DNA of 64,000 bases from Oscheius tipulae (Eukaryota > Nematoda > Chromadorea > Rhabditida > Rhabditidae). Every line of letters starts with the position of its first letter. The stretch's first letter is position 1. Made by a program: the position numbers and the translations under genes. Of this stretch, positions 51,486-62,365 are shown piece by piece. Location: contig JASJZH010000001.1 of assembly GCA_037178975.1 (NCBI GenBank), positions 1,178,001 to 1,242,000 on the forward strand, given 5' to 3'. Below the pieces are notes generated by a model. That model was not told where the DNA came from and made no database searches. It was given only the letters and a program-made list of their open reading frames with translations.

Positions 51486-53601
51486 TACGCAAGAGTGTAG
51501 CAGGGCGGTGAAGCACAAACAGACTATGAGCGACAGCCGTCGGAGAGAGGCGGAGCTCGACTGGAGTGGACACTCGACTTATCCACGAGAGAAAGAGAGG
51601 GGAACTGTTTCACAGAACTGTCAAGGTAGCAGCTAGTTGATAAGAGGCAACATGAGAGGGGAGACAGTACGGGAGAGATCAGCAGATAGTCCAATTCCCT
51701 GGAAATAAGACCGTCTCTGACATTTGAACCGTTGTTCAAACATTTTGTCAGACTGTACTTCCTGCTCTCAACGATCAACGGACCGTCTGGCTGCGAAGGG
51801 AAAAACTCGAGAAGGTTCAAGAGGTCAAAATCTGTAGTCAGGCCTTTCTCTGTCTTCAGGTCTCTGGGTCTGTCAACATTCAAATACTGTAGCACATTCC
51901 TATCGATTCCTGCAAGACAAAAATATCTCGTATGAACTCGTCCCGGCTTCGAAAATGCTCAAAACGAATGTCGTTAGTCAACAATAAATGGCTGTCTCCT
52001 ACTCCCCCTGAATGGGTAAACAGGAAGCAGGTAGGAACCACGGAGTCAAAAAGGTGGAGAACTCGAGAGACTGTACGGGTTAGGGCAAAAGTGACGGGCA
52101 GCCACACACGTTGCACGTTCTCCGACCCTCGGGCAAATGCGTGTCCGGCCCACTGTTTTCAACATTTTCGGGTCGAAGAAGTGTTTTTCTCTTTTTGCGA
52201 TGCTCTGCGAACGAAGATGGTCCAAACAAAGATCGTTCAAACGAACTGAGACGTCTAAACGACCGAGGTAAGTCGTGGATACTAGAAGATCTCGAGAGAC
52301 TCTGTATAAGTTAGGGCGAAAGCGACAAGTCAAGCTAGTTGGTGTAATTTCGCATTATGGACTTTTCGCTTATGTTTCGTGTTCACGGACAGCCTGCCAA
52401 ACAGACACCATCTTGTCCCGAAAGCACATCGTATTCATAGTAAATCTTGTTGTATCAAAATGCTCGGTCGGCTACCAGAAAATATAAAAATTTTACAATC
52501 AACCAGTAGAAGGACCTCTTCAATTGGGACCGGTGTGGCCATTGACGGGACCATGGTCAAGTCCGGTAACTGGAGCCTCCAAATCCCTCCAGTCTCACTC
52601 GCGACTAATAAATTTCTGCCCCTCCGGGACAGGGAGACGATCCCCAGGGCTCTGGAGCTGGAACATGTTAAAGCAAATTGCAGAGAAGATTACCGGTTAA
52701 AGTGACTCACGAAAACGTTGCATCAGAGTTTTCTTTTCCGCGGTCGAGCAGCAAATAACTTTTAAAGTAATTATTTCCATGTCTATTATGCTAATATCTT
52801 TTAAGTCAAACTTTGATTCACAAATTCAGCGATGTTAAACCGAGCTCTACATCTCCGTTGTCAATAATACGAGCAGCTAGAGTAGGTATTAGATTGCAAA
52901 ATATGTTAAAACAAATTGCAGAGAAGATTACTGGTTAAAGTGGCATGGCTTAATTGCATGTGCGTCATTAAACCCGTAATTTTCCAAAATCTATCAAAAA
53001 TACAAAGTATTCTTCGGAAGTTTGAAGAGGTGTTAACAATAATGAAAAGATAATGGAGCCCAGACAGCCCTAAAACTGCATTTCACGCTGATAAAGCTGC
53101 GACAATGTAGAAACTGTTCCCATTCTTAGGGCTTATGTGGAATGAGTGTTTGCTTTTAGTCGGAACATAGCCCGGTTTATCTTCTACTCACAAGTCATGT
53201 GTCACGTAAACTTATGTGCCAAACATTTTTAATCTATTCTATTAAAAGGATCGTCCAGTTAGGGGTAAACCGGCGCTTTTTCTCAAACAGGTTCCGCAAC
53301 AAACTTCCTTCAAAATAAATCTTTTTCAATTTTCGGTGCTTTACACACATTTTATCAATTTCTTAGTGCTCAATCGCTTCACATCTGAAACAACAGTATC
53401 ATGGGAATGTCCGCCAAGAAATTTGGACGCGAAGTTAAACGACTGCCGGTGGAAACAAGGCATTGATTCATCCTGTATCGTAGGTGCAGTACGCGCTTGT
53501 GTTTGGAGTCTTATCAGATTTGTAGTATGTTCAGTGTTTTCCAACAAATCTAGATAGTTGATAATTCCTTCTAGACTCAATGCGAACTGCGTGTGGTGAC
53601 T
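51486..53601. other. repeat-rich intergenic region
   Basis: No gene is supported. It contains copy 1 of a dispersed repeat (52266-52490) and a 42-bp direct repeat, ATGTTAAA.CAAATTGCAG then AGAAGATTAC.GGTTAAAGTG, at about 52665 and 52904. Overlapping open frames on both strands at 51500-52330 show no recognisable protein. Confidence 0.5.
52266..52490. repeat. dispersed repeat, copy 1
   Basis: Shares with 54090-54600 the blocks GTCGTGGATACTAG.AGATC, TGTATAAGTTAGGGCGAAAG, GACAAGTCAAGCTAGTTGG, CAGCCTGCCAAACAGACACC and, further right, TTGTTGTATCAAAATGCT.GG and CAACCAGAAAATAT-type ends. Direct orientation relative to copy 2. Unknown element type. Confidence 0.85.
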
Positions 53602-54091
53602 GCATTCAAGAGATCGTGCCTTCCTTGGCCCTTCACTATCAACCCTTCTCGCAACAAAAACCCAAAGAACGGCTTGCGTGTGCCTGATTATTCTGCATTT
53701 GTTCCCTGTTCAGTGACCCAGAGAATATGCCTCGTGGTTGAAAAAAATAAACACACTTTCAATTTTTAATTATATATTGACAAATTTTAACAACCAGAAA
53801 CGTGCAAACAATAGCAGCAGTATCATTCACAGCTTCGGTTCTTGCAATATCACATATTAAACAAGGGTTATCGTAATTAAAGCCTTCCCGGATCCTACAT
53901 AGAAAGTGTTAAGATTCCCGTGGAACTGCTTAGGTAGCCTCTTGGGGTTAATGTTGATCCAAGATGAATTGGATTTCATCGGTCCATCAGCATCATATGA
54001 AAAAGGGCCGGTGTTGTCATCAAAAGGAACCAAATGACGGAGGTCGAATCTGAGCCTTGTTTGTCCCCAATGATGGTCGCCTAGGAGAAGA
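53602..54091 (-). pseudogene. truncated copy of the CUB-like gene 3' end
   Basis: About 490 bp nearly identical (I count only a handful of substitutions) to 62366-62880. It includes the last exon's C-terminal codons (..LPKQFHGNLNTFYVGSGKAL), the stop, the AATAAA-bearing 3' region and downstream sequence. A 23-bp deletion relative to the full gene, flanked by GTC at both sides, shifts the frame near 54077. The copy then abuts the dispersed repeat at about 54090. A recent segmental duplication in direct orientation, non-functional. Confidence 0.9.
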
Positions 54092-54600
54092 GAAGTAAAT
54101 CGTGGATACTAGGAGATCTCGAGAGATTCTGTATAAGTTAGGGCGAAAGTGACAAGTCAAGCTAGTTGGTTTAATTTAGCATTATGGACGATAACTTTTC
54201 GCTTATGTTTCGTGTCCACGGTCAGCCTGCCAAACAGACACCATCTTGTTCCGGAAGCACTTCCGGGTTCCTATAACTATTGAATCAAAAAGTGACCTTC
54301 CAAACACAATCGGACGAAGTTCGGACGCATACAAAAATGATTGGACTGATAAAACAGAAGAGAACCAATGTTTCCAGTTGCAAAAAGACTCGCACCGACT
54401 GGTATCAAATAACGTCCTTCTTCTATAACAAGTTTGCCTGTCCGTCAGTCACACGGCGTCAACAAGGAAACCCGATGACAAAATCGATATCTCTGTGCCG
54501 CTTACATCTGCGTTTATCACGATCGATTATAAATCGTATTCACAGTAAATCATTCTTGTTGTATCAAAATGCTTGGTCGGCAACCAGAAAATATCCTTTC
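54090..54600. repeat. dispersed repeat, copy 2, with a 270-bp insertion
   Basis: Matches copy 1 (52266-52490) at 54090-54260 and 54531-54600. The intervening 54261-54530 is absent from copy 1, so one copy gained or the other lost about 270 bp. It begins directly at the end of the truncated CUB copy. Confidence 0.8.
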
Positions 54601-55854
54601 AAGAAAAAAGTCTATCATGTTTCGTTTGACGCCTTGTCTATTCCCGCACTTTTTCATATCGATCTTCTGGTTTCAGACATCAGCAGTCTTTTTCACTCGT
54701 CACTCGCAGCCGAATCTGGGAGGGTACTACTTTCGTAATAATGGAGAAGTTATAATAAGAACTGTGATTTAGAAAATAGATGAACAGAACACAGGGACGT
54801 AAGGAAACCACTTTTCGGATCTTGGAAAATCATATTTTTGCTCATATTTTCTTTTCGATCGATAATGACAGCTTGCGCGGAAATGTGATTTCGTCCATCC
54901 TGGGTGGAAGCAAAGTGTTCTCGATAGATCAGCTTTGTTTGGCTATCGATGTAGGTTTGAGTCCACTAACCTTGTGCTGTATATGAATACACTTCTGAAG
55001 AGTTACTGTCGTTTCTCAGCTACTCGGTCTTACAATCAGCAGGTTAGGATTAGTTGCGGGATCACGTGAAGGTTTTGCCTATCTGCTCAAATTTTACACA
55101 GACAAACCATTGCATACAGCCCAGATCCTACGACATTGATCTCTCTAGTAGAATCGAATTGAGGAACGACTGCTGCAAGCGGTTCTCCTGGATTGCAGCC
55201 CCGTGAATGAAAAATACGCATAGTATTCCATGACCAAAAACATCGTCATCCAGAGCGATTCTTACATCCTGTAGTGACGTCCCTGACTCTTATTAATAAA
55301 CATGGCAAAGGTCAATTTGACGGGGTACTGTTTGTCGCTTATGCTTACACTTTTTTTTTAAATAGTTTAAGAGCTCCTTTTTATGAGCACGGAATGCAGT
55401 CTCCTTGCATTGAAGACCACCTGAACTATGAGTGATGTATAGTTCAAAGTGTCAAAAGTATGCGAATCCAATTCAGTTCGGCCATTTGGCGGAAAGTTTT
55501 GATGGAATGACCTGGACTGAAATGCCTCGCATGTCCTATAGACTTTCAGCTTCTACCACTGTAACTGCTACTGGTGATCTGTTCCGTGGCCAGATTGGAT
55601 ATTTTTGTTCACTCCCTCTCTCCAAACCCCAAGTTAACAGAGAGGGAAAGAAGAAGTAATTCGTCGGTTGTCGGAGATCAATGACCTAAAGGGACATTCT
55701 ATCCCCGCTTCCGAACCGAATGATTTTTGAGTAATGCGTCAGTTTGAAGATTTCTGATCCCCCTTGAGAGGCCAGGGGCAGAGTTGTGAGGGTGTAGGTA
55801 ATAAGAGACAGAGGCAGGAAAAGTGGAAACAAAATTCAATCAATATGTGATTCA
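54601..55854. other. intergenic region with weak open frames
   Basis: A coding-like stretch at about 54810-54950 (+; FSIDNDSLRGNVISSILGG, then SKVFSIDQLCLAID and a GTAGGT donor) and another at 55432-55650 (+; FDGMTWTEMPRMSYRL) have no recognised family and cannot be joined. They may be exon relics. No gene call is made. Confidence 0.4.
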
Positions 55855-58080
55855 TTATTCGATAAGAAGTTCTTCATCTCCTTCCACCTCCGTGGACTCT
55901 GTCCTTCTAAACAGGCGCTCCTCCACATTTTCCGCTATAAGTGCTTGACTGTGGAAGCGGTAGAAGACATCCAGAGGAGTCAATCCCAGCACGAACATGA
56001 TCCAGTAGATGTTGGGTTGCTGCCGAATCGGATTGCTGTATCTTCCAGCACTGGCCGTATCGAAAAGATCCAGTGAGAAGGCAATGAAGTTGACGAGCCA
56101 GAGGGTGGTTCCCGTCTGAAATCACAGTTAAGAAACTGTCTTAAGCCTACCAAAAAGGAGTATCTTTGATGAATCATGTTACAGTGAAGCAGGGTAACTG
56201 ACTGGAGAACAATCTGTGTAATGCTCAGAAAGTGCATTACAAGTTTGGGGAAGAATAGTGGAGACTGTAGATAGAGAATGCAATTCACGATGTTGACTGA
56301 AAAAAATAGAATATGGACAAAAAGCAAAGTAATTTTCAAGCCCAGCATCCAAACTCAGAACCCTCCGACTCTGGGTCGCGTCACTTGCCATTGCGCCATT
56401 GAGGTAAGGCGCAATCCGAAATTTAATGCCCACATAACACCATCCATTTTTTATGCCTTAAAAGACCTCCTGCTTTTCTGTCGATATTTGTTGGAAATTG
56501 ACTGTCTCGTCACCTACCACATGCGTAAAATAAGATGCCGATCATTCCGAAGTAGAGTAGGTTTCGGTCTATAACTTCAGTCCTTGTAATTTCTTCACGA
56601 GTTCGTCCTGAATTGAGCAGAAAAAGACAGACGCCGATTCCAACGGTAAATATGCAGATTTTTATGCCGAGGAAGATCTATTTTTTGCAACTTGTCATGG
56701 GCAGTTATATACTCACCCAGCGCATGATCTTTGGGTCGACTATGGGCTCCTCACGAACCAGACCACTAATCATAGCCCACTGTAGCAGTACCGAGAAAAT
56801 TACTGGGAAGTATTGATATATGGACGTCTAAGTTACCGATAACGGTCCAAAGAACCATTAACTTCCAGCTGTGCACAATATTCGGCGCTCTTCTTACTCG
56901 ATTTCCAATTTGAACGATTATTCCGATGGCGATTGAGAGAATGACGATTGTTGCTTCACATATCAGGACAGATCTTCAATTTTTGCGTGTCTGGATTCCA
57001 CGGGTCAAAGAAAATTATTTTCGGATGTTTTGTGGAAAAACAAAAAGTTTGTCAAGCCTAGGGATTGAACCGGCGCGTCTCAAACCCGCAGTCGGAGTGC
57101 TATAGTTTATTTCCAACGTCCAGCGGTACTTACGAATTCTTTAAAGGTGGAGGGCGAAAGGTCTTGCGAGGAAGTTACAGTAAAAAGCCCAGGCTCAAAC
57201 AATCTTTTTTCCAGTTCTTATTGAATTCATGGACCAACAAGTCCTGCTTGACAACAAATTTGATAAAAAAAAAACCGGGAGGAACACGTTGAAAAAGGTT
57301 GGAAGATAAAAATTGTTCTCTGCCCACCTATTTAGGCAAATTTCTGCGTATTTATCCCAGTTTTTCCTCAAATTTATTGTCAAGTTGATTTTCTAGGGCT
57401 CTGAATTAAAACCGACTGCGCTAGGCGGGCGAGGCGGCGTGGGATTTGAATCCAGATGATTATGGGGGAACGGAACAACTAGCTTACATGACTTCCTTGT
57501 ACGGACTGAAAACACTGTCAGTGTTGTAGCGTACACTTATTATGCTCTCGTATATGTACATCTCATCATGAACCATGTTCAAAATATAAACGAAGAGGCA
57601 AAGAGAGCAAATATGGGCAAGGAAGAAAAGATGCAGTCTACTTTCTCTAGGATACTGAAAGTGCAAGTCTACAGTCAAGAAAGAACACACGTGGTTGTTG
57701 AAGACGACGAAAAAGCCCAGTCCAACAAAGTTGGTGCCCATAATTATCCTCTCCATGGTTATTCTGATAGCATGAAATCTGTTTGCACAGTCTGACTCAC
57801 CCGATGGAGCAATGCTCGTCGGAATCTTTAGAGACACTGCTGTACTCCCTTGTACACGTGAAAGACAGCTCGTAGAGCGTGAAAACAAAGCAGAGCACTA
57901 TATTTTTTAGCATTTGATTATATGGAAAATGACATACAGAACAGAAGAAGTCTCAAGGCGAAACTAGCCAGTACCGGATGTTCTGGCTGTCTCCTTTGAA
58001 TGAAGTTTCGGAATGGATAAAAGAGAGTCACCACAGTGCAAGGAATGTACAGAATGCCTTTTGTTACCTGAACGACATCT

Positions 58081-58126
<46 letters not shown>

Positions 58127-58397
58127 TGTCTCTGTTTCCAAAGATAACAAAATTACATACCAAAATGAGCGGACTTCCCAAATGTGTATGGGCGGATTGT
58201 GTCATCTGGTTAATCCGCAAAGATACAGTCAATGGAACCATAATGGCTACGTAGATTGGAACATACTTTTTTGCATTGAAGGAAGGAGTTCTAGATGGTT
58301 AGAGATGAAGACAGCATTTTGAATACCTAGGTTCCTCCTGCTCAGGCTGCTCATCTTGCAGGGTTTGGTCAGCATCCAAACTATCATTGGTAGACAT
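55855..58397 (-). CDS. otopetrin-like multi-pass (about 12 TM) protein
   Basis: Probable proton channel of the plasma membrane. Starts MSTNDSLDADQTLQDEQPEQ (58397), then TM segments in successive short exons: KYVPIYVAIMVPLTVSL; GILYIPCTVVTLFYPF; LASFALRLLLFCMSF; NIVLCFVFTLYEL; GTNFVGLGFFVVFNN; LHLFFLAHICSLCLFVYIL; ICEATIVILSIAIGIIVQIG; LMVLWTVIVIFSVLLQWAM; NLLYFGMIGILFYAC; KITLLFVHILFFSVNIVN; LVMHFLSITQIVLQSVTLL; TTLWLVNFIAFSLDLFD; and the C-terminal YWIMFVLGLTPLDVFYRFHS, ending LLIE-TAA. The final FYRFHS element and the twelve or so TM count are what point to otopetrins. One junction near 57790 needs a 37-bp intron. Introns hold CT repeats and tRNA-like relics. Family call moderate, membrane topology firm. 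Confidence 0.65.
56345..56415 (-). repeat. tRNA-like sequence in an otopetrin-like intron
   Basis: Minus strand: CAATGGCGCAATGGCAAGTG (A-box region) followed by GACCCAGAGTCGGAGGGTTC (anticodon-arm-like and weak B box). No intact acceptor stem. Confidence 0.4.
57050..57450. repeat. tRNA-like sequences in an otopetrin-like intron
   Basis: At 57055-57115 (minus strand): GCACTCCGACTGCGGGTTTG then a strong B-box CCGGTTCAATCCC. At about 57418-57458 (+ strand): GGCGGCGTGGGATTTGAATCC, a B-box-like end. Both look like tRNA-derived relics; neither forms a clear full cloverleaf. Confidence 0.45.
58083..58123. repeat. CT microsatellite
   Basis: Pure (CT)n of about 40 bases in an intron of the otopetrin-like gene, bordered by TCTGTTTCC. 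On the transcribed strand it is (AG)n. Confidence 0.95.
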
Positions 58398-59241
58398 CGC
58401 ATGTGGTGGGAAGATACCATTGGGAGAGGTTTTATAGAGTCTCGTGCAAACAATGGTGAGAAAAAGGGGCCAAGCTATTGACTGTCACCACCATTGACTT
58501 ATGATTAGATAAAATTTATATCAGCTGTTTCACAACGTCGGTAATGCAGGCAGGTCAGTTAGAACTATGACTGCTCAGGCTGTTGAATCATTCGTTGCTC
58601 ATTAGTAGTGAGTCACTACTTACATATACCAGATACTCCTTTTCTATGTTTAACTAACTCTACTGACTCGGCTTGGCAAGTGTTATCTTTCGATTTGTGT
58701 TACAGATGTCTTTTACGAATTGTAGCAGTAAGGCAAACAAATAAACAGAGTTAACCACAGCCATCATCGCGCTCTAGTTTAGATCTCCAGTTTCTCGCCG
58801 CATCTGCCCAGCCCTAACTGATCAGTAGGTCTAATTTCTCTTCTATCTCGCGAGCTCTCTCCTTGCCCGTCTTTTATCAGCGTTCCTCCAACTCTACTCA
58901 TAACAAAGATTCTCTGCTCTTTCCTTTCTTGTTTCCAGAATTTTGGGCCTTCTTTGGCGCTTCTTTCTTCTCTGGTAGGAATACGGCTAAGGATCTATTT
59001 CGAATTTAATTGAGGCACCAGCCGGCTCCGCCGGGGCAAATTTGACTTATGATTAGGAAAATGAATATTTACGTATTGATAGTAAAAAGTTTTTAAATTG
59101 CTCTCCCGTCTCTCTTTCTGTCTGAAGCCAAGCATTAAAGACATTGTCTAATTTTTCTGAATACAAATTTTTAGATTGATCTCTCAATAATCTTTATTCG
59201 AGCAGATCCAAACCAGAAAAACCAAAAAATAACAAAAAATT
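58398..59241. other. intergenic region with a GC hairpin
   Basis: No gene seen. A short GC-rich hairpin, CCGGC-TCC-GCCGG, lies at 59022-59034, followed by the repeat core at 59091-59130 (TTTAAATTG..CTGTCTGAAGCC family, copy 2). Confidence 0.5.
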
Positions 59242-59466
59242 GCCATTGAACGCAAGTGCCTCATCGAAGCCTCTATTGTCAGTTTGATGCAAACGAAGAA
59301 GAGCCTTTCTTATCAGGCTAATAATGATACTTAGGTCCTACAACAGTTGCCTACTCGTTTCAGGCCCAAAGTCGATCTGGTCAAGCGGTGTATTGGACAA
59401 CTCATCGAAAAAGAATACATTAGACTCATCGAAAAGCAAAGTGATATCTACGAATATATCGCTTGA
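59242..59466 (+). pseudogene. intronless cullin C-terminal fragment
   Basis: Continuous frame for the C-terminal winged-helix part of a cullin: AIERKCLIEASIVSLMQTKK, SLSYQANNDT, an in-frame TAG, then VLQQLPTRFRPKVDLVKRCI, GQLIEKEYIRLIEKQSDIYE and YIA-TGA, the typical cullin end. TAG sits where cullins usually have Glu. The lysine that receives NEDD8 in the IVRIMK motif is Gln here (IVSLMQ). No introns interrupt it, although genes here are intron-dense, so it is probably a 5'-truncated processed pseudogene. The flanks are repeats. Confidence 0.85.
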
Positions 59467-59529
59467 ATCTCAACTAATCTTTCCTACCATCAAATTCCAT
59501 TTTCTTCTAATTTTGTCTGTCTTTTAAGA

Positions 59530-60006
59530 CTTCTCCAGGCCATAAAGAAGAGAGCTGATGAATTGGCTTTAAGAGCTGACAACATGACAACGCACACCAA
59601 AATGGGCTAAAAAACAATCGAAAACTTCACTTTTGTCGAGGTGAATGATGCCAGGGCTAGGATATCTGTCGCATTCGAGGATACCTCTTTCGAAGATGCT
59701 GAAAAGAAGTACAGGACAAACGTTCTCATTATTACGAATCTGGAATCTAGGAAAAAGATCGAGGATTTTAAAGGTCGCAATTTGCCAAAAACTAATGAAT
59801 TCGACAAAGTCATGACGCGAATTGCAGGCGAGTCTCTCGAAGAGCCTTACATTACGGCAAATGACTCGAAGAGAAAATTGTCAGAGCGATCTTTAAGGAG
59901 AACGGCGACAGTAATCACGGTAGAAACAACGAAGCCATGTAGTCCTGAAGAAGTGGGAAAATGGTCTGCGCCACACTTGAAATTATCTTCCTCTTCGAAT
60001 TGGTAG
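59530..60006 (+). pseudogene. unrecognised coding relic after the cullin fragment
   Basis: Reads LLQAIKKRADELALRADNMT..HTKMG-stop, then TIENFTFVEVNDARARISVA, FEDTSFEDAEKKYRTNVLII, TNLESRKKIEDFKGRNLPK and further charged sequence to TAG at about 60006. Long, charged, clearly coding-like and intronless with at least one internal stop. No family recognised. It may share the retro-origin of the neighbouring cullin piece. Confidence 0.4.
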
Positions 60007-60330
60007 AGAGCTAGTCATCAGCCAGTTTCTCGAAAGCAAACGAGCAGCTGTTCTTCTTGGAATTCTCCTGGGCTGACTACATGGCTTTCTCAAAAAGTGG
60101 CTGTACTAGGGGAAAAAAGACGAGAAGTATAAAATGCGAGTTTTCATTCACCTTTTTTTCTGCTATTACCTGCTGCCTCGGATCTACCCCGATTGAAACT
60201 GTCTCAAGTCCCCGCTGTAGCCTCTCAAATTTTCAGAAGGAAGAAGTAGCCCAGGTATGTGTTTACTGGGGTTGGAACAAGCATAATTACCAAGCGGAAT
60301 TATCTTGTTCTCTTTTTACATATACAAGCT

Positions 60331-60359
60331 AGGCTGCCGCCCCTTCGGGGCGGTAGCCT
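60331..60359. other. 13-bp GC-rich hairpin
   Basis: AGGCTGCCGCCCC, loop TTC, GGGGCGGTAGCCT: 13 pairs with one G-T. It is not followed by a T run. It could be a structural end of a mobile element (Helitron-like hairpins look similar) or a structured non-coding remnant; nothing else supports a specific call. Confidence 0.6.
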
Positions 60360-60727
60360 AACTTGTTGGGCCCCTTGAGGCATATCTACCTTGCCCTTTC
60401 CCCAGCAAAAACGATTGCTGATGTCATTTCTAATAAGTGAAACTCACTTTTCACTCTTTGACCCCACTTTCTATCCCTCAAACCCACTTCCCTTTCACTC
60501 TTTGAACCCATTTCCCATTCCTCAACCTAACTCCCTGTCCAAGTAATGCTATTGCTTCTTGGGGTTTAATGCCAGTAATAGTTTGATTCTTCCAAAACTG
60601 CTCGTTTTCTACTTCCTTCTGTCCAACTGTCGTGACCCTTTCCCTCCAATCGTGGTACCGTGACAGGAGCAACATCCTCCCAACGAAGCTATCTCCCAAA
60701 CTGACTCGATTTGGCTTGACTTGCAAA

Positions 60728-60825
60728 CAATTAGTGTGCGCACAAAATAGTGCACACTAATTGGCAATATTGGCTTCAGACAGACAGACAGACAGACAGA
60801 CAGAGACGCGAGGACATTTTAAACT
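60728..60825. repeat. palindrome plus inverted copy of the dispersed repeat core
   Basis: 12-bp perfect arms CAATTAGTGTGC (60728-60739) and GCACACTAATTG (60752-60763) with a 12-base loop. Then, on the minus strand, 60825-60771 carries TTTAAAATG.CCTCGCGTCTC, a (GTCT)n run and TGAAGCC, the same core as at 11630 and 59091. Confidence 0.75.
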
Positions 60826-61065
60826 AGATTATCGCTCTCGTTTTCAATAGCGAGACAGTCTTGATTAGTAGCTGCCCCAATAAAGGTTGTAACCCTTTGC
60901 TCGTCTATCTACTGTCGTCTCTACCACAATGGTATCTACCGGAGATACAACAACTGGTTTCTGTCTTACGGTATATAGAGGTTAAATTAAGTAAGAAACC
61001 CGTGTGTCCGTGCAATTATTACAAGTACCACGAAGTCTTCAGACATAGAGACAGAGGGACAGTTT

Positions 61066-61925
61066 TCCTTGCAGGACCTGACAAAGCTTTCCGAAGAACT
61101 AGTTGAATTGTTCAAAGATAATGTAACTGACCAGCCAAGTGGAAAGAAATTGTTGTGTCTTTGGGGGACACAATCTGAATATTTTATAAAGAGAAGCGTG
61201 GTTCTATATATTTATTCAGGCAAAAATAGAAAGGTGGTTTTAGAGCAAAAGAGAGATTAGAAAAGTGGGAAACAAGTGACGTGTGGCGTCACTTGGGGGA
61301 CAACAGAATAAAAACTTGAGAAAACGACGCAAACGAATGTACTCAGCGCGGTACTTTAGTACGCGCGGCGCGCACACAGCTTGGCGAGCCAGACTCAACA
61401 GAAATCGTCTGCAGAAATGCTCAGGTTGCTGTATAGTGCCAATGAAGAAGTCAAACAGAAGTTTACCACTTACTTTGTGAACCTCCACCAGAAGGACGAG
61501 GCAAAGAAGAAGTCAGTCTACGCACAGAACCATGTAAGTTATTCCAGTACAACTTTGTTAGGTAGTTCCAAATCTCAAAAGGAAGGCTTTGGCACAGAAG
61601 TGAGACTTGAAGATCAAAAAAGGTTTCAGACTTTTGACAAGAACACCCAAAAGATAACAGTTGCGCTTCGAGAGTACGTTTCTATTTGCAACATTCCGAA
61701 CACCAATGGACACCGATTGAAACACAAGTTTACCAAAAAGCACAGGAAGTGTCGTACCACAATGAGACTGGTAAAGAGAAACTGAAGATCGTCAAGGAGC
61801 TTCTTCGGATGAATGAAGTTTTTATTCCCGAACGACCGAAACTTATCGCGATTGCAGTATTTTTAGCCGTTGCGCTCATAATTATGGTCTTGATAAATGA
61901 CTTTTCCTCTGTCGAAAATGTATGA
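61066..61925 (+). CDS. unrecognised tail-anchored, helix-rich protein (incomplete model)
   Basis: Coding pieces: DLTKLSEELVELFKDNVTDQ (61075-61140); SSAEMLRLLYSANEEVKQKF, TTYFVNLHQKDEAKKKSVY (61395-61530); TFDKNTQKITVALREY (61630-61677); QVYQKAQEVSYHNETGKEK, LKIVKELLRMNEVFIPERP, then a single C-terminal membrane span KLIAIAVFLAVALIIMVLI and a short tail ending TGA at 61923-61925. Helical, charged, with one terminal anchor, so it could sit on an internal membrane, SNARE-like in layout, but I see no SNARE signature. Junctions near 61560 and 61678-61733 are not resolved in phase, so it may be broken. Confidence 0.4.
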
Positions 61926-62111
61926 AAATGTAGAGCCAGGGAGGCATATACTGGTCCTACGTTTCTACCATACAATCGATCTGGCTCTCCACGAACTACC
62001 TAACGTTTGTCAGTCTGTCAGACCCTGTTCACTGTCCAATGCCAATCAAATATTCATTTTTAAGACACATACGAGAACCCCCGTTTGCTGTCTCTACAAA
62101 ACTGTTTCCAG

Positions 62112-62228
62112 ATTACCGACGCTTTGGTAGACCATCCAAATCTGCTTGTTATCCTCGACGATGTCACTCAGGTAGAAGTTCTGAAAGAAGCGGAACGATT
62201 AGGAGTAAGAGATTTCGATATCATTTAA
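62112..62228 (+). pseudogene. CED-4/APAF-like nucleotide-binding exon fragment
   Basis: From a TTTCCAG acceptor the frame reads ITDALVDHPNLLVILDDVTQ then VEVLKEAERLGVRDFDII and TAA. The LLVILDDV stretch is a Walker-B / kinase-2 element, and the surroundings resemble the same region of the apoptosis ATPase CED-4 (a helix ending DRPN before FVFDDV). A GTAAGA right after ERLG could be a donor, in which case the exon ends at 62202. No P-loop (GxxGxGKS) or other NB-ARC part was found in the window, so this is an isolated exon or relic. Confidence 0.55.
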
Positions 62229-62365
62229 TCAGTTTTGCATTTGGCGTTGATGAGCAACGAGACGGGTAAAAATATCCGTATTTCGCAAATTCTTTCCTTA
62301 TAATTTTATTTCTTAAAATAACGTTTAGGACTATTGGAAGACCATCTTCCCAGCTATACGAACTA

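Noticed and set aside
57785-57825. A 22-bp ultra-short intron in the otopetrin-like gene
   Set aside because: A GT..AG of 22 bases restores the frame, but a better acceptor 15 bases further keeps the same phase and gives a 37-bp intron, in line with the window's norm.
60331-60359. A UUCG-tetraloop rho-independent-type terminator
   Set aside because: The best pairing leaves a 3-base TTC loop, there is no T run, and the genome is eukaryotic.
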